Shown here: positions 1 through 4,759 of the stretch, in pieces
How positions within the stretch are numbered: the stretch's first letter is position 1
How the letters are laid out: the number at the start of each line of letters is the position of its first letter
From: JBGPJM01 sp041485385
GTDB taxonomy: Bacteria > Planctomycetota > Phycisphaerae > Phycisphaerales > UBA1924
Reading direction: 5' to 3'
Length of the DNA stretch: 6,042 bases
Assembly: GCA_041485385.1 (NCBI GenBank)
Contig: JBGPJM010000264.1
Coordinates: 1 to 6,042, forward strand
Made by a program: the position numbers and the translations under genes
Notes under the pieces: generated by a model
The model's input: the letters and a program-made list of their open reading frames with translations, nothing else
Databases searched by the model: none
What the model was told of the DNA's origin: nothing

Positions 1-305
1 CCCGCTCCCCGCTCTCCCCCCTCGGCCACACGCTGTACGTCCTGGACGAGCCGACGACGGGGCTGCACTTTGAGGATGTCAACAAGCTGGTGAGCGTGCT
101 GAACCGGCTGGCGGATGCGGGGAACACGCTGGTGGTGATCGAGCACAACCTGGACGTGATCAAGTGCGCGGACTGGATCATCGACCTGGGGCCGGAGGGA
201 GGGGACCGGGGCGGGATGGTGGTGGCGAAGGGGACGCCGGAAGATGTGGCGAAGACGGCGGCGAGCCACACGGGGGAGTATCTCAAGACGCACTTGTCGG
301 CGTAG
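1..305 (+). CDS. uvrA: UvrA, excinuclease ABC subunit A (C-terminal 100 residues, 5' end off window)
   Basis: UvrA is the damage-recognising ATPase of nucleotide excision repair; it loads UvrB onto damaged DNA in the cytoplasm. The visible part is the end of the second ABC ATPase domain. It shows the Walker B strand and D-loop in TLYVLDEPTTGLHF (fragment residues 10-23; D15 and E16 acidic pair), the H-loop in VIEHNLDVIK (residues 45-54, His48), and the family tail ADWIIDLGPEGG, then KGTPEDVA and SHTGEYLK. These match the UvrA C-terminus closely, so the call is firm. The reading frame starts at base 3 and the stop is TAG at 303-305. The first eight residues, RSPLSPLG, do not look like the usual sequence before the GxTLYVLDEP strand and are encoded by C-rich short repeats, so there may be a small insertion there. 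Two small genes follow on the same strand. Confidence 0.97.
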   Translation, partial: RSPLSPLGHTLYVLDEPTTGLHFEDVNKLVSVLNRLADAGNTLVVIEHNLDVIKCADWIIDLGPEGGDRGGMVVAKGTPEDVAKTAASHTGEYLKTHLSA

Positions 306-327
306 GCTGAACAACGAGCGGGCCCGT

Positions 328-353
328 ACAGCTCGGCCCGTGGCCACGGCTGT
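328..353. repeat. Inverted repeat after uvrA
   Basis: ACAGC (328-332) can pair with GCTGT (349-353). Inside it GGCC (335-338) can pair with GGCC (342-345) around a CGT loop. A perfect 12-bp palindrome, CCGTGGCCACGG, occupies 338-349. No T-tract follows, so it is not a standard intrinsic terminator. It could be a weak terminator, an RNA processing site or a protein site between uvrA and the next gene. Confidence 0.3.
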
Positions 354-375
354 AGAGGTTCCGCAGGGACGCGCG

Positions 376-588
376 ATGGCCAAACGCCCCTCCAAACTCG
401 TCCTCATCGCCGCGGCCATCGCGCTCGCCGCCGGCGGCACCATCGCGGTGATGGCTGAATCGGAGAGTTCGGCCGCCCTTTACGGGTGCGGCGCGTTCAT
501 CCTGTTGTTTGTCGGTATCCTCATCGGCGTCGGCGTGGCGCAGGGGATCGCCGAGGCCTCGCGCGAGCCGACGACGAAGAAGCCTTGA
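376..588 (+). CDS. Small two-helix membrane protein, 70 aa, function unknown
   Basis: I do not recognise this protein. It starts with a basic segment, MAKRPSK, then has two hydrophobic stretches: residues about 8-27 (LVLIAAAIALAAGGTIAVMA) and about 35-58 (from ALYGCGAF to VAQGIA). A polar tail, EASREPTTKKP, ends it. The likely form is a two-pass inner-membrane hairpin with both ends in the cytoplasm (positive-inside rule); the second helix is rich in glycine. The ATG at 376 is preferred because an upstream in-frame extension would be arginine-rich and overlap uvrA. CAGGGA about 8 nt upstream is a weak ribosome-binding candidate. The gene lies 70 nt after uvrA and 24 nt before the next small gene, in the same frame as that gene. 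C-ending codons are common here. Confidence 0.72.
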   Translation: MAKRPSKLVLIAAAIALAAGGTIAVMAESESSAALYGCGAFILLFVGILIGVGVAQGIAEASREPTTKKP

Positions 589-612
589 ACCGTCCTCGCT
601 CTCCGCCTTCCC

Positions 613-861
613 ATGGTCGCCCAGCGCCGCATCACGCAGATCATCGCCGCCGAGGGGTGGCTGGCCGTGTACGACCACGGCTCGCAGGACGTCTCGGACA
701 TCCGGACGCGTCCCCTGGTGTGCTGGGCGCTGGTGGAGGACGCGGGCGGGACGCACGTGATCGGGATGGACGCGGACCTGGTGGCGGGGCACAAGGAGAC
801 TGGAAAGTTCCTGGGATTCTGCCGCGAGGGCGAGAGCCTGTCGCGGTTCCAGAAAACGTGA
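613..861 (+). CDS. Hypothetical protein, 82 aa
   Basis: This is a small soluble protein that I cannot assign to a family. It begins MVAQRRITQIIAAEGW and has alternating hydrophobic segments (WLAVYDHG, PLVCWALVEDAGG, THVIGMDADLV, KFLGFCREGE), which suggest a small mostly beta domain with an N-terminal helix. There is no signal peptide or membrane helix. It has two cysteines (37 and 70), too few and too far apart for a zinc ribbon. The ATG at 613 is the only usable start between the previous stop and the conserved-looking part, but no good Shine-Dalgarno sequence is visible. Translational coupling to the gene ending at 588 (24 nt upstream, same frame) is possible. It converges on the minus-strand gene at 868 with 6 nt between the two stops. 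Strong GC bias at third positions supports coding. Confidence 0.68.
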   Translation: MVAQRRITQIIAAEGWLAVYDHGSQDVSDIRTRPLVCWALVEDAGGTHVIGMDADLVAGHKETGKFLGFCREGESLSRFQKT

Positions 862-867
862 GGGGGG

Positions 868-1197
868 CTAGGGTTTCTCCAGCAGCTCACTGTCCATCTG
901 CGGGAACCACCGGCGGGCGGTGGAGGCGTCGAAGCGCTCGGGGATCTGGCCGCTGCCGGCCCCCCCCCCTCCGCCGGCGGGTCCCTCGCGCTCGAGCCAG
1001 TGGGTGCAGACGTAGTCGGTAACCTTGGCCGCGATCTTCTCGGGGGGCACGCCGCCCGTGGGTGACCAGTAGGCGTAGTCGACCCAGGAGAGGCAGACCG
1101 TCAGGATCTGCGCGGCCCCGGCGTCGCCATCAACGAGGACGCGGAACTCCCACCCGCCCTCGGTATCGACCTCGCTTTCGACGCGGACGTTCGCCAC
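868..1197 (-). CDS. Hypothetical protein, 109 aa, with poly-glycine linker (GTG start)
   Basis: The protein begins MANVRVESEVDTEGG, continues with a beta-rich N-terminal part (WEFRVLVDGDAG, ILTVCLSWVDYAYW, residues about 16-44), a helix (PEKIAAKVTDYVCTHWLERE, 52-71) and a linker PAGGGGGAGSG (73-83). It ends IPERFDASTARRWFPQMDSELLEKP. This plan resembles small bacterial proteins whose end reads like 'LRRFDLxVIxRYFPEYEREI'; that resemblance is from memory and no function is implied. The GTG at 1197 is chosen because GGGGAG lies 10 nt upstream and no other start is in frame nearby; the ATG just upstream is out of frame. The minus frame stays open far beyond 1197, but that part is antisense to the permease. 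A run of ten G in the coding strand (960-969) lies in the linker. It is divergent from the permease and convergent with the gene ending at 861. Confidence 0.75.
   Translation of the reverse strand: MANVRVESEVDTEGGWEFRVLVDGDAGAAQILTVCLSWVDYAYWSPTGGVPPEKIAAKVTDYVCTHWLEREGPAGGGGGAGSGQIPERFDASTARRWFPQMDSELLEKP
960..969. repeat. Homopolymer C10/G10 inside a coding region
   Basis: Ten consecutive C on the + strand are ten G on the coding strand of the 109-aa gene, coding for the glycine linker. Tracts of this length can slip during replication, and a one-base change would frameshift the last 30 or so residues. It is also a common place for sequencing error. Confidence 0.9.
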
Positions 1198-1207
1198 TGC
1201 GTGAGTT

Positions 1208-1213
1208 CTCCCC
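1208..1213 (-). promoter_or_regulatory. Ribosome-binding site deciding the GTG start at 1197
   Basis: On the minus strand GGGGAG lies 10 nt before the GTG at 1197. It is the only purine-rich site that fits a start of this frame, and it overlaps one arm of the inverted repeat at 1210-1226. Confidence 0.5.
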
Positions 1214-1226
1214 GGTACGATCGGGG
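1210..1226. promoter_or_regulatory. Inverted repeat CCCCG-N7-CGGGG in divergent spacer
   Basis: CCCCG (1210-1214) and CGGGG (1222-1226) flank a 7-nt centre that contains TACGAT (1216-1221). On the minus strand one arm contains the G run of the Shine-Dalgarno sequence for the 109-aa gene, so the hairpin could hide that site in mRNA. As DNA it could instead be an operator between the two divergent genes. Which of these, if either, is real cannot be decided from the sequence. Confidence 0.4.
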
Positions 1227-1251
1227 CATGGTATGGGAGAGGGGCGAGTGA
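1216..1251 (+). promoter_or_regulatory. -10-like TACGAT with 6-nt spacer to ATG and a 7-codon mini-ORF
   Basis: TACGAT (1216-1221) is followed after 6 nt by ATG (1228), which opens the short frame MVWERGE with a TGA stop at 1249-1251. The spacing equals that before the M20 gene (TAGACT, 6 nt, ATG at 3533). It may be a promoter for the permease transcript with a leaderless mini-ORF, or chance. No -35 element is obvious. Confidence 0.3.
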
Positions 1252-1256
1252 CGCGT

Positions 1257-1345
1257 GGGACTGGGGACTGGGAGACGGGGAGATGGGGAGATGGGGAGAT
1301 GGGGAAACGTGGAGACGGGGAGACGGGGAGACGGGGAGACGGGAC
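1257..1345. repeat. G-rich short tandem repeat array (7-8 bp units)
   Basis: The array opens with GGGACT, GGGGACT and GGGAGAC. From 1277 to 1340 come eight octamers in perfect register: three GGGGAGAT, one GGGGAAAC, one GTGGAGAC and three GGGGAGAC; it ends with GGGAC. The + strand is almost all purine and has many runs of three or four G, so it could form G-quadruplex or H-DNA. It ends 29 nt before the permease start codon and would be in its 5' UTR if transcription starts upstream. It looks like the short tandemly repeated repetitive sequences known from cyanobacteria, but that is a similarity of style, not homology. Confidence 0.95.
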
Positions 1346-1360
1346 GTAGCGCGCGGGGTC

Positions 1361-1366
1361 GAAGGA
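1361..1366 (+). promoter_or_regulatory. Ribosome-binding site for the permease
   Basis: GAAGGA lies 8 nt before the ATG at 1375. It decides the start in favour of MSFLLEMIRL over an upstream in-frame GTG (1255) that would translate the G-rich repeat array. Confidence 0.75.
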
Positions 1367-1374
1367 TTCAATCG

Positions 1375-2706
1375 ATGTCGTTTCTGCTGGAGATGATCAG
1401 GCTGGGGATCTCGAACCTGCGGCTGCACAAGCTGCGGTCGTTCCTGACGGCGCTGGGGATCATCCTGGGCGTCGCGGCGGTGATCACCATGGTCTCCATC
1501 GGCGAGGGGTCCAAGCGGCAGGCCCTGGCGCAGCTGGAGCGCCTCGGCGCCAAGAACATCATCCTCCGCTCGCAGAAGCCCCCGGAGACGCAGCAGCCGC
1601 AGGGGGGCCAGAAGCGCAGCTTCATGAGCCGCTACGGAATCACCCGCGATGACCTCCGCGTCATCGAGGTCAACTTCCCCGATGCCGAGGCGATCGTCCC
1701 GCTCAAGGAGATCGGCGGCCAGATCATCCACGAGAACCGCCGGCGCGCCAGCCAGAGCTACGGCACGACTCCCCTCCTCCAGAAGGTGGCCAAGCTCCGC
1801 GTCGCCCGCGGGCGCTACCTCACCGAGGAGGACATGGCCGCCAGCGCCATGGTCGCCGTGATCGGCTCGCAGGTCGCCAAGGAGCTGTTCCCCTTCGACG
1901 AGCCTCTGGGCGCCACCATCCGCATCGACGAGAAGGTCCTCCGCGTCGTCGGGATCATGGCCCCCGTCGGCCTCTCCGGCGGGGCCGGCGCGGCCCTGGT
2001 CGGGCGCGACCTCAACCTTGACCTGCACGTCCCGATCACAACCGCCTCCGAGGTCTTCGGCGACCAGGTCTTCCGGCGCGAGAGCGGCTCCTTCCAGGCC
2101 AGCGAGGTCCAAGTCTCCGAGGTGTACCTCTCGGCCCCCACGCGCGACGTCGTCCTCACCTATGCCGACCTGGCCGGGCGCATCATGAAGGTCCGCCACC
2201 CCGAGCTCAAGGACATCGGCATGATCGTCCCCTACGAGCTGCTGGAGAATGCCAAGCGATCGGCGCTCACGTGGCAAGCGGTGCTGGTGATGATCGCCGC
2301 GATCTCGCTGCTGGTTGGGGGCATCGGCATCATGAACATCATGCTGGCCTCGGTGACGGAGCGGACGCGCGAGATCGGCATCCGGCGGGCGCTGGGGGCG
2401 ACGCGCAAGCACATCATCGGGCAGTTCCTAGTGGAGACGGGCGTGCTGTCCAGCCTGGGCGGGCTCATCGGTGTGGGAACGGGCGTGGGGTTCAGCTTGT
2501 TCCTGGGGTGGGTGGTGCCGCGGCTGGGGTCGATCCCGATCCTGGGGAAGCACGTGGCGGCGGACCTCTCTCTGTCGACACAGGTCACGGGGTGGTCGAT
2601 CATCGTGGCGTTCCTGGTCGCGGCGGCGACGGGGCTGGTGTTCGGGCTCTACCCGGCCGTTCGGGCGGCGAAGCAGGACCCGATCGTGGCGCTGCGGCAC
2701 GATTGA
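1375..2706 (+). CDS. MacB/FtsX-type ABC transporter permease, 443 aa
   Basis: This is an inner-membrane permease of the type VII (MacB-like) ABC family, which exports or extracts envelope substrates by mechanical coupling to a periplasmic domain. The N-terminal helix (about residues 22-44, RSFLTALGIILGVAAVITMV) follows a basic amphipathic start. A periplasmic core domain spans about 45-298, and three more helices lie at about 299-325, 350-380 and 405-428. The coupling-loop signature TERTREIGIRRALGATRKHI (328-347) and the end LYPAVRAAKQDPIVALRHD are typical of MacB permeases. The length is that of a stand-alone permease without a fused ATPase. No ATP-binding subunit or MacA-like adaptor is in the window, and the divergent upstream gene is unrelated, so partners must be elsewhere. 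The substrate is unknown. Codons prefer C in the periplasmic part and G in the membrane part. Confidence 0.93.
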   Translation: MSFLLEMIRLGISNLRLHKLRSFLTALGIILGVAAVITMVSIGEGSKRQALAQLERLGAKNIILRSQKPPETQQPQGGQKRSFMSRYGITRDDLRVIEVNFPDAEAIVPLKEIGGQIIHENRRRASQSYGTTPLLQKVAKLRVARGRYLTEEDMAASAMVAVIGSQVAKELFPFDEPLGATIRIDEKVLRVVGIMAPVGLSGGAGAALVGRDLNLDLHVPITTASEVFGDQVFRRESGSFQASEVQVSEVYLSAPTRDVVLTYADLAGRIMKVRHPELKDIGMIVPYELLENAKRSALTWQAVLVMIAAISLLVGGIGIMNIMLASVTERTREIGIRRALGATRKHIIGQFLVETGVLSSLGGLIGVGTGVGFSLFLGWVVPRLGSIPILGKHVAADLSLSTQVTGWSIIVAFLVAAATGLVFGLYPAVRAAKQDPIVALRHD

Positions 2707-2716
2707 GGTCGGGGCA

Positions 2717-2746
2717 TTGACGGCTCGCGTGCCGTGCCGGTATTCT
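2717..2746 (+). promoter_or_regulatory. Candidate sigma70-type promoter for the 215-aa gene
   Basis: TTGACG (2717-2722) and TATTCT (2741-2746) are separated by 18 nt. The first matches five of six consensus -35 bases and the second four of six -10 bases. It lies just after the permease stop, and predicted transcription would give a leader of about 65 nt before the ATG at 2819. Confidence 0.5.
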
Positions 2747-2770
2747 CTGCGGAATCAAGCGAAACCGGCC

Positions 2771-2794
2771 CTGCCCGCGACTGGTGGCGGGCGG
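2771..2794 (+). promoter_or_regulatory. GC-rich hairpin in the leader of the 215-aa gene
   Basis: CTGCCCGC (2771-2778) can pair with GCGGGCGG (2787-2794), with one G-T pair, around an 8-nt loop. No T-run follows, so a terminator for the permease is unlikely. It would sit in the 5' leader if the promoter at 2717-2746 is used. Confidence 0.4.
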
Positions 2795-2818
2795 CGGCGG
2801 CGATTCAGGAGCACGGCG

Positions 2819-3466
2819 ATGAGCGCATGGACCAAGCCCCCGACCCTCAAGCAGGAGACTCCCGAGCAGACCAAGGCGCGCCTGCTGAAGGAGAAGGCGG
2901 ACCAGGCCGAGAAGCAGGCGCAGGCCAAGGCGCAGCAACTGATCAGCCTGATCTACCAGAAGATCGCGGCCCAATCCAGCGGCTCGTCGGCGAACTACCC
3001 CGGAGACAAGCAGTACTCAGTCGAGGGGCGCTGGCCCACGCCCGTCGTCGATCGGGCCATTGTCATCTGGAACAACACCGAGGGGATCGGCTACCACACC
3101 ATGACGAGCGTGAAGCACACGGGCGCCTCGCGCATGGGCGACACCCAGACGAACTTCATGTGCAAGATCATCGGCCCGCCCACGAAGGAGGACCACGACG
3201 AGATGCAGGGGAAGGTGGAGAAGGCCACCGCGCCGTTCTACGACCGGGCCGACCAGGCCAAGGTGCGGCGCGACCAGCTCGACGAGCAGGCGCAGGGCGC
3301 CAGGTCGGACCGCGAGTACAACTGGCTGAAGAACCGGGCCGACCGGGCCCACGACGACATGAACCACGAGCTCAACAACGCCGAGAGCGAGCGCCTGTTC
3401 ACCGAGTCGCACATGGCGCGGCACAACGTCCACGTGACCCACGCGGTGCCCAAGCAGGAGGTCTGA
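2819..3466 (+). CDS. Unrecognised helical, highly charged protein, 215 aa
   Basis: I cannot place this protein in a known family. It has no signal peptide or membrane helix. Residues about 14-52 are a Lys/Glu/Gln/Ala-rich helix (KARLLKEKADQAEKQAQAKA and onward) likely to form a coiled coil. Residues about 65-121 look like a compact beta domain: YSVEGRWPTPVVDRAIVIWN, then GIGYHTMTSV and NFMCKIIGPP. Residues about 122-195 are again helical and charged, with a weak internal repeat (DRADQA at 142-147 and NRADRA at 172-177). The tail is rich in histidine (HMARHNVHVTHAV). The start is ATG 2819, because AGGA (2807-2810) lies 8 nt upstream. The gene has its own candidate promoter and is flanked by unrelated genes. 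Its high Lys and Gln content and modest hydrophobicity differ from its neighbours. It could be a structural or scaffold-like cytoplasmic protein, but that is only an inference. Confidence 0.85.
   Translation: MSAWTKPPTLKQETPEQTKARLLKEKADQAEKQAQAKAQQLISLIYQKIAAQSSGSSANYPGDKQYSVEGRWPTPVVDRAIVIWNNTEGIGYHTMTSVKHTGASRMGDTQTNFMCKIIGPPTKEDHDEMQGKVEKATAPFYDRADQAKVRRDQLDEQAQGARSDREYNWLKNRADRAHDDMNHELNNAESERLFTESHMARHNVHVTHAVPKQEV
3243..3349 (+). repeat. Internal 17-nt direct repeat, 90-nt period
   Basis: ACCGGGCCGACCAGGCC (3243-3259) recurs as ACCGGGCCGACCGGGCC (3333-3349) with one mismatch and in the same reading frame, 30 codons apart. It encodes the RADQA and RADRA segments of the 215-aa protein and may mark an old internal duplication. 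Confidence 0.6.
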
Positions 3467-3487
3467 GGCGGCGCCGCGGGGCAGTTT

Positions 3488-3518
3488 GGGGGAGGGAGGG
3501 GGGGCGGGGGAGGGGGGG
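3488..3518 (+). promoter_or_regulatory. G-quadruplex-type tract upstream of the M20 gene
   Basis: Five G runs of 5, 3, 7, 5 and 7 bases are separated by single bases (A, A, C, A). This fits the tightest intramolecular G-quadruplex pattern. It ends 2 nt before the -10-like TAGACT, in the place where a spacer and -35 element would be. Confidence 0.8.
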
Positions 3519-3520
3519 CT

Positions 3521-3532
3521 TAGACTTGCCCC
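3521..3532 (+). promoter_or_regulatory. -10-like TAGACT, 6 nt before the M20 start codon
   Basis: TAGACT (3521-3526) matches four of six consensus -10 bases and is followed by only 6 nt before ATG 3533. Transcription would start at or next to the start codon, giving a leaderless mRNA. This agrees with the absence of a Shine-Dalgarno sequence close to the ATG. No -35 element is seen. Confidence 0.4.
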
Positions 3533-4735
3533 ATGGACACCGACCGTCTGCGTGCGCTCATTCGGGCTGAGCTGGCCGAACTCGTGGAGATCCGCCATGA
3601 CCTCCACCGCCACCCGGAGCTGGGGTACAACGAGCTGCGCACCCGCGACGTCGTCGTCCGCGAGCTGAAGAAGCTGAACATCCAGCACGTCGCCGGCCTG
3701 GCCCGCGGCACCGGTGTTGTCGCGCACCTCCCCGCCAACAAGCCCGGCGCCGGGCAGACCGGGACCATCGCCCTCCGCGCCGACATGGATGCGCTCCCCA
3801 TCACGGAAGAGACCGGCCTCCCGTACGCCTCGCAGAACAACGGCGTCATGCACGCCTGCGGGCATGACGGGCACACGACCAACCTGATCGGCGTGGCGCG
3901 GGTGCTGTCGAAGATCGTCGATCGGCCGCGCCCGGTGACGCTGGTCTTCCAGCCCGCCGAGGAAGGGGGCGCCGGCGGCAAGGCGATGTGCGACGACGGC
4001 GTGCTCAGCGGCAAGGTGCTCGGCCCGCCCGTCTCGATGATCTACGGGCTGCACGGGTGGCCGCAGCTGCCGGTGGGGGCGGTGGCGACGAGGCCCGGGC
4101 CGCTGCTGGCGGCGACGGACAACTTCGTGGTGACGATCAAGGGGACGCAGTCGCACGCGGCGTACCCGCACTTCTCGCGTGACCCGATCGTGGCGGCGGC
4201 GCAGTGCATCACGGCGGTGCAGACGATCGCCTCGCGCAATATCTCGCCGCTGGAGAGCATCGTCGTCACGATCGCCACCATCGGCGGCGGCACGGCGCGG
4301 AACATCATCCCGCAGGCGGTGAAGTTCGCAGGGACGGTGCGGACGCTCAAGCCCGAGACGCGGGTGGTCGCCAAGGAGCGGTTCTTCGCGATCGTGGAGA
4401 ACACGGCGCGGGCGATGGGGTGCGCGGCCGCGATCGAGTGGGAGGAGGGGTACCCCGTCACCAGCAACGACCCCGGGGCGACCGAGCGGTTCTTCGCGAT
4501 CGCGCGGCAGGCGCTGGGGGCCGGGAAGGTGTTCCCCGTGGAGCACCCGACGATGGGGGGCGAGGATTTCTCGTACTACGGCCTGCACGTGCCGGCGTGC
4601 TTCTACATCCTGGGCGTCTGCCCGGCCGGGCGGAACTCGTACCCGACGCTGCACCAGCCGGACTATGACTTCAATGACGAGGCGCTGCCGACGGGGATCG
4701 AGACGATGTGCGCGCTGGTGCTGGCGGAGGGGTAA
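3533..4735 (+). CDS. M20 family (M20D-type) metallo-amidohydrolase, 400 aa
   Basis: The enzyme belongs to the group of N-acyl-amino acid, hippurate, IAA-amino acid and N-acetyl-diaminopimelate hydrolases, which split an amide bond with a pair of metal ions. Visible motifs are HRHPELGYNE (25-34), LRADMDALPI (81-90), HACGHDGHT (107-115), FQPAEEGG (139-146), YGLHGWP (171-177), SHAAYPH (207-213, lid domain), MGGEDFSYY (341-349) and LHQPDYDF (373-380). By family comparison the metal ligands are Cys109, His111, Glu144, His174 and His374; all are present, so the enzyme should be active. The length is normal and there is no signal peptide, so it is probably cytoplasmic. The exact substrate cannot be told from the sequence. 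ATG 3533 gives the expected N-terminus. The gene stands alone on its strand and converges on the zinc-ribbon gene 15 nt downstream. Confidence 0.95.
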   Translation: MDTDRLRALIRAELAELVEIRHDLHRHPELGYNELRTRDVVVRELKKLNIQHVAGLARGTGVVAHLPANKPGAGQTGTIALRADMDALPITEETGLPYASQNNGVMHACGHDGHTTNLIGVARVLSKIVDRPRPVTLVFQPAEEGGAGGKAMCDDGVLSGKVLGPPVSMIYGLHGWPQLPVGAVATRPGPLLAATDNFVVTIKGTQSHAAYPHFSRDPIVAAAQCITAVQTIASRNISPLESIVVTIATIGGGTARNIIPQAVKFAGTVRTLKPETRVVAKERFFAIVENTARAMGCAAAIEWEEGYPVTSNDPGATERFFAIARQALGAGKVFPVEHPTMGGEDFSYYGLHVPACFYILGVCPAGRNSYPTLHQPDYDFNDEALPTGIETMCALVLAEG

Positions 4736-4745
4736 GAGCTCCGGC

Positions 4746-4759
4746 CCAGCTCAGGCTGG
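4746..4759. terminator. Small hairpin between convergent genes
   Basis: CCAGC (4746-4750) and GCTGG (4755-4759) flank a TCAG loop, between the M20 stop (4735) and overlapping the stop of the minus-strand gene (4751-4753). A short stem without a T-tract is weak as an intrinsic terminator, but its position suits a shared transcription end. Confidence 0.3.

Noticed and set aside
1257..1345. CRISPR array
   Set aside because: Units are 7-8 bp and contiguous, with no spacers, so it is a simple tandem repeat.
1255..1374. Upstream GTG start that would extend the permease by 40 residues
   Set aside because: The extension is translated G-rich repeat (RRGDGE-type), while ATG 1375 has GAAGGA at the right distance and gives the usual MacB N-terminus.
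868..2412. Minus-strand open frame of 514 codons
   Set aside because: Only the last 109 codons look like protein. The rest is antisense to the permease and Asp/Gly/Ala/Arg-rich, as expected of a high-GC shadow frame, plus translated repeat array.
3468..3477. Perfect palindrome GCGGCGCCGC after the 215-aa gene as a terminator
   Set aside because: There is no loop and no T-tract; a 10-bp palindrome of only G and C is expected by chance in such sequence.
3017..4654. Minus-strand open frame of 545 codons
   Set aside because: It is antisense to two well-supported genes and its product is arginine-, histidine- and valine-rich without any domain; it is a GC-driven shadow.
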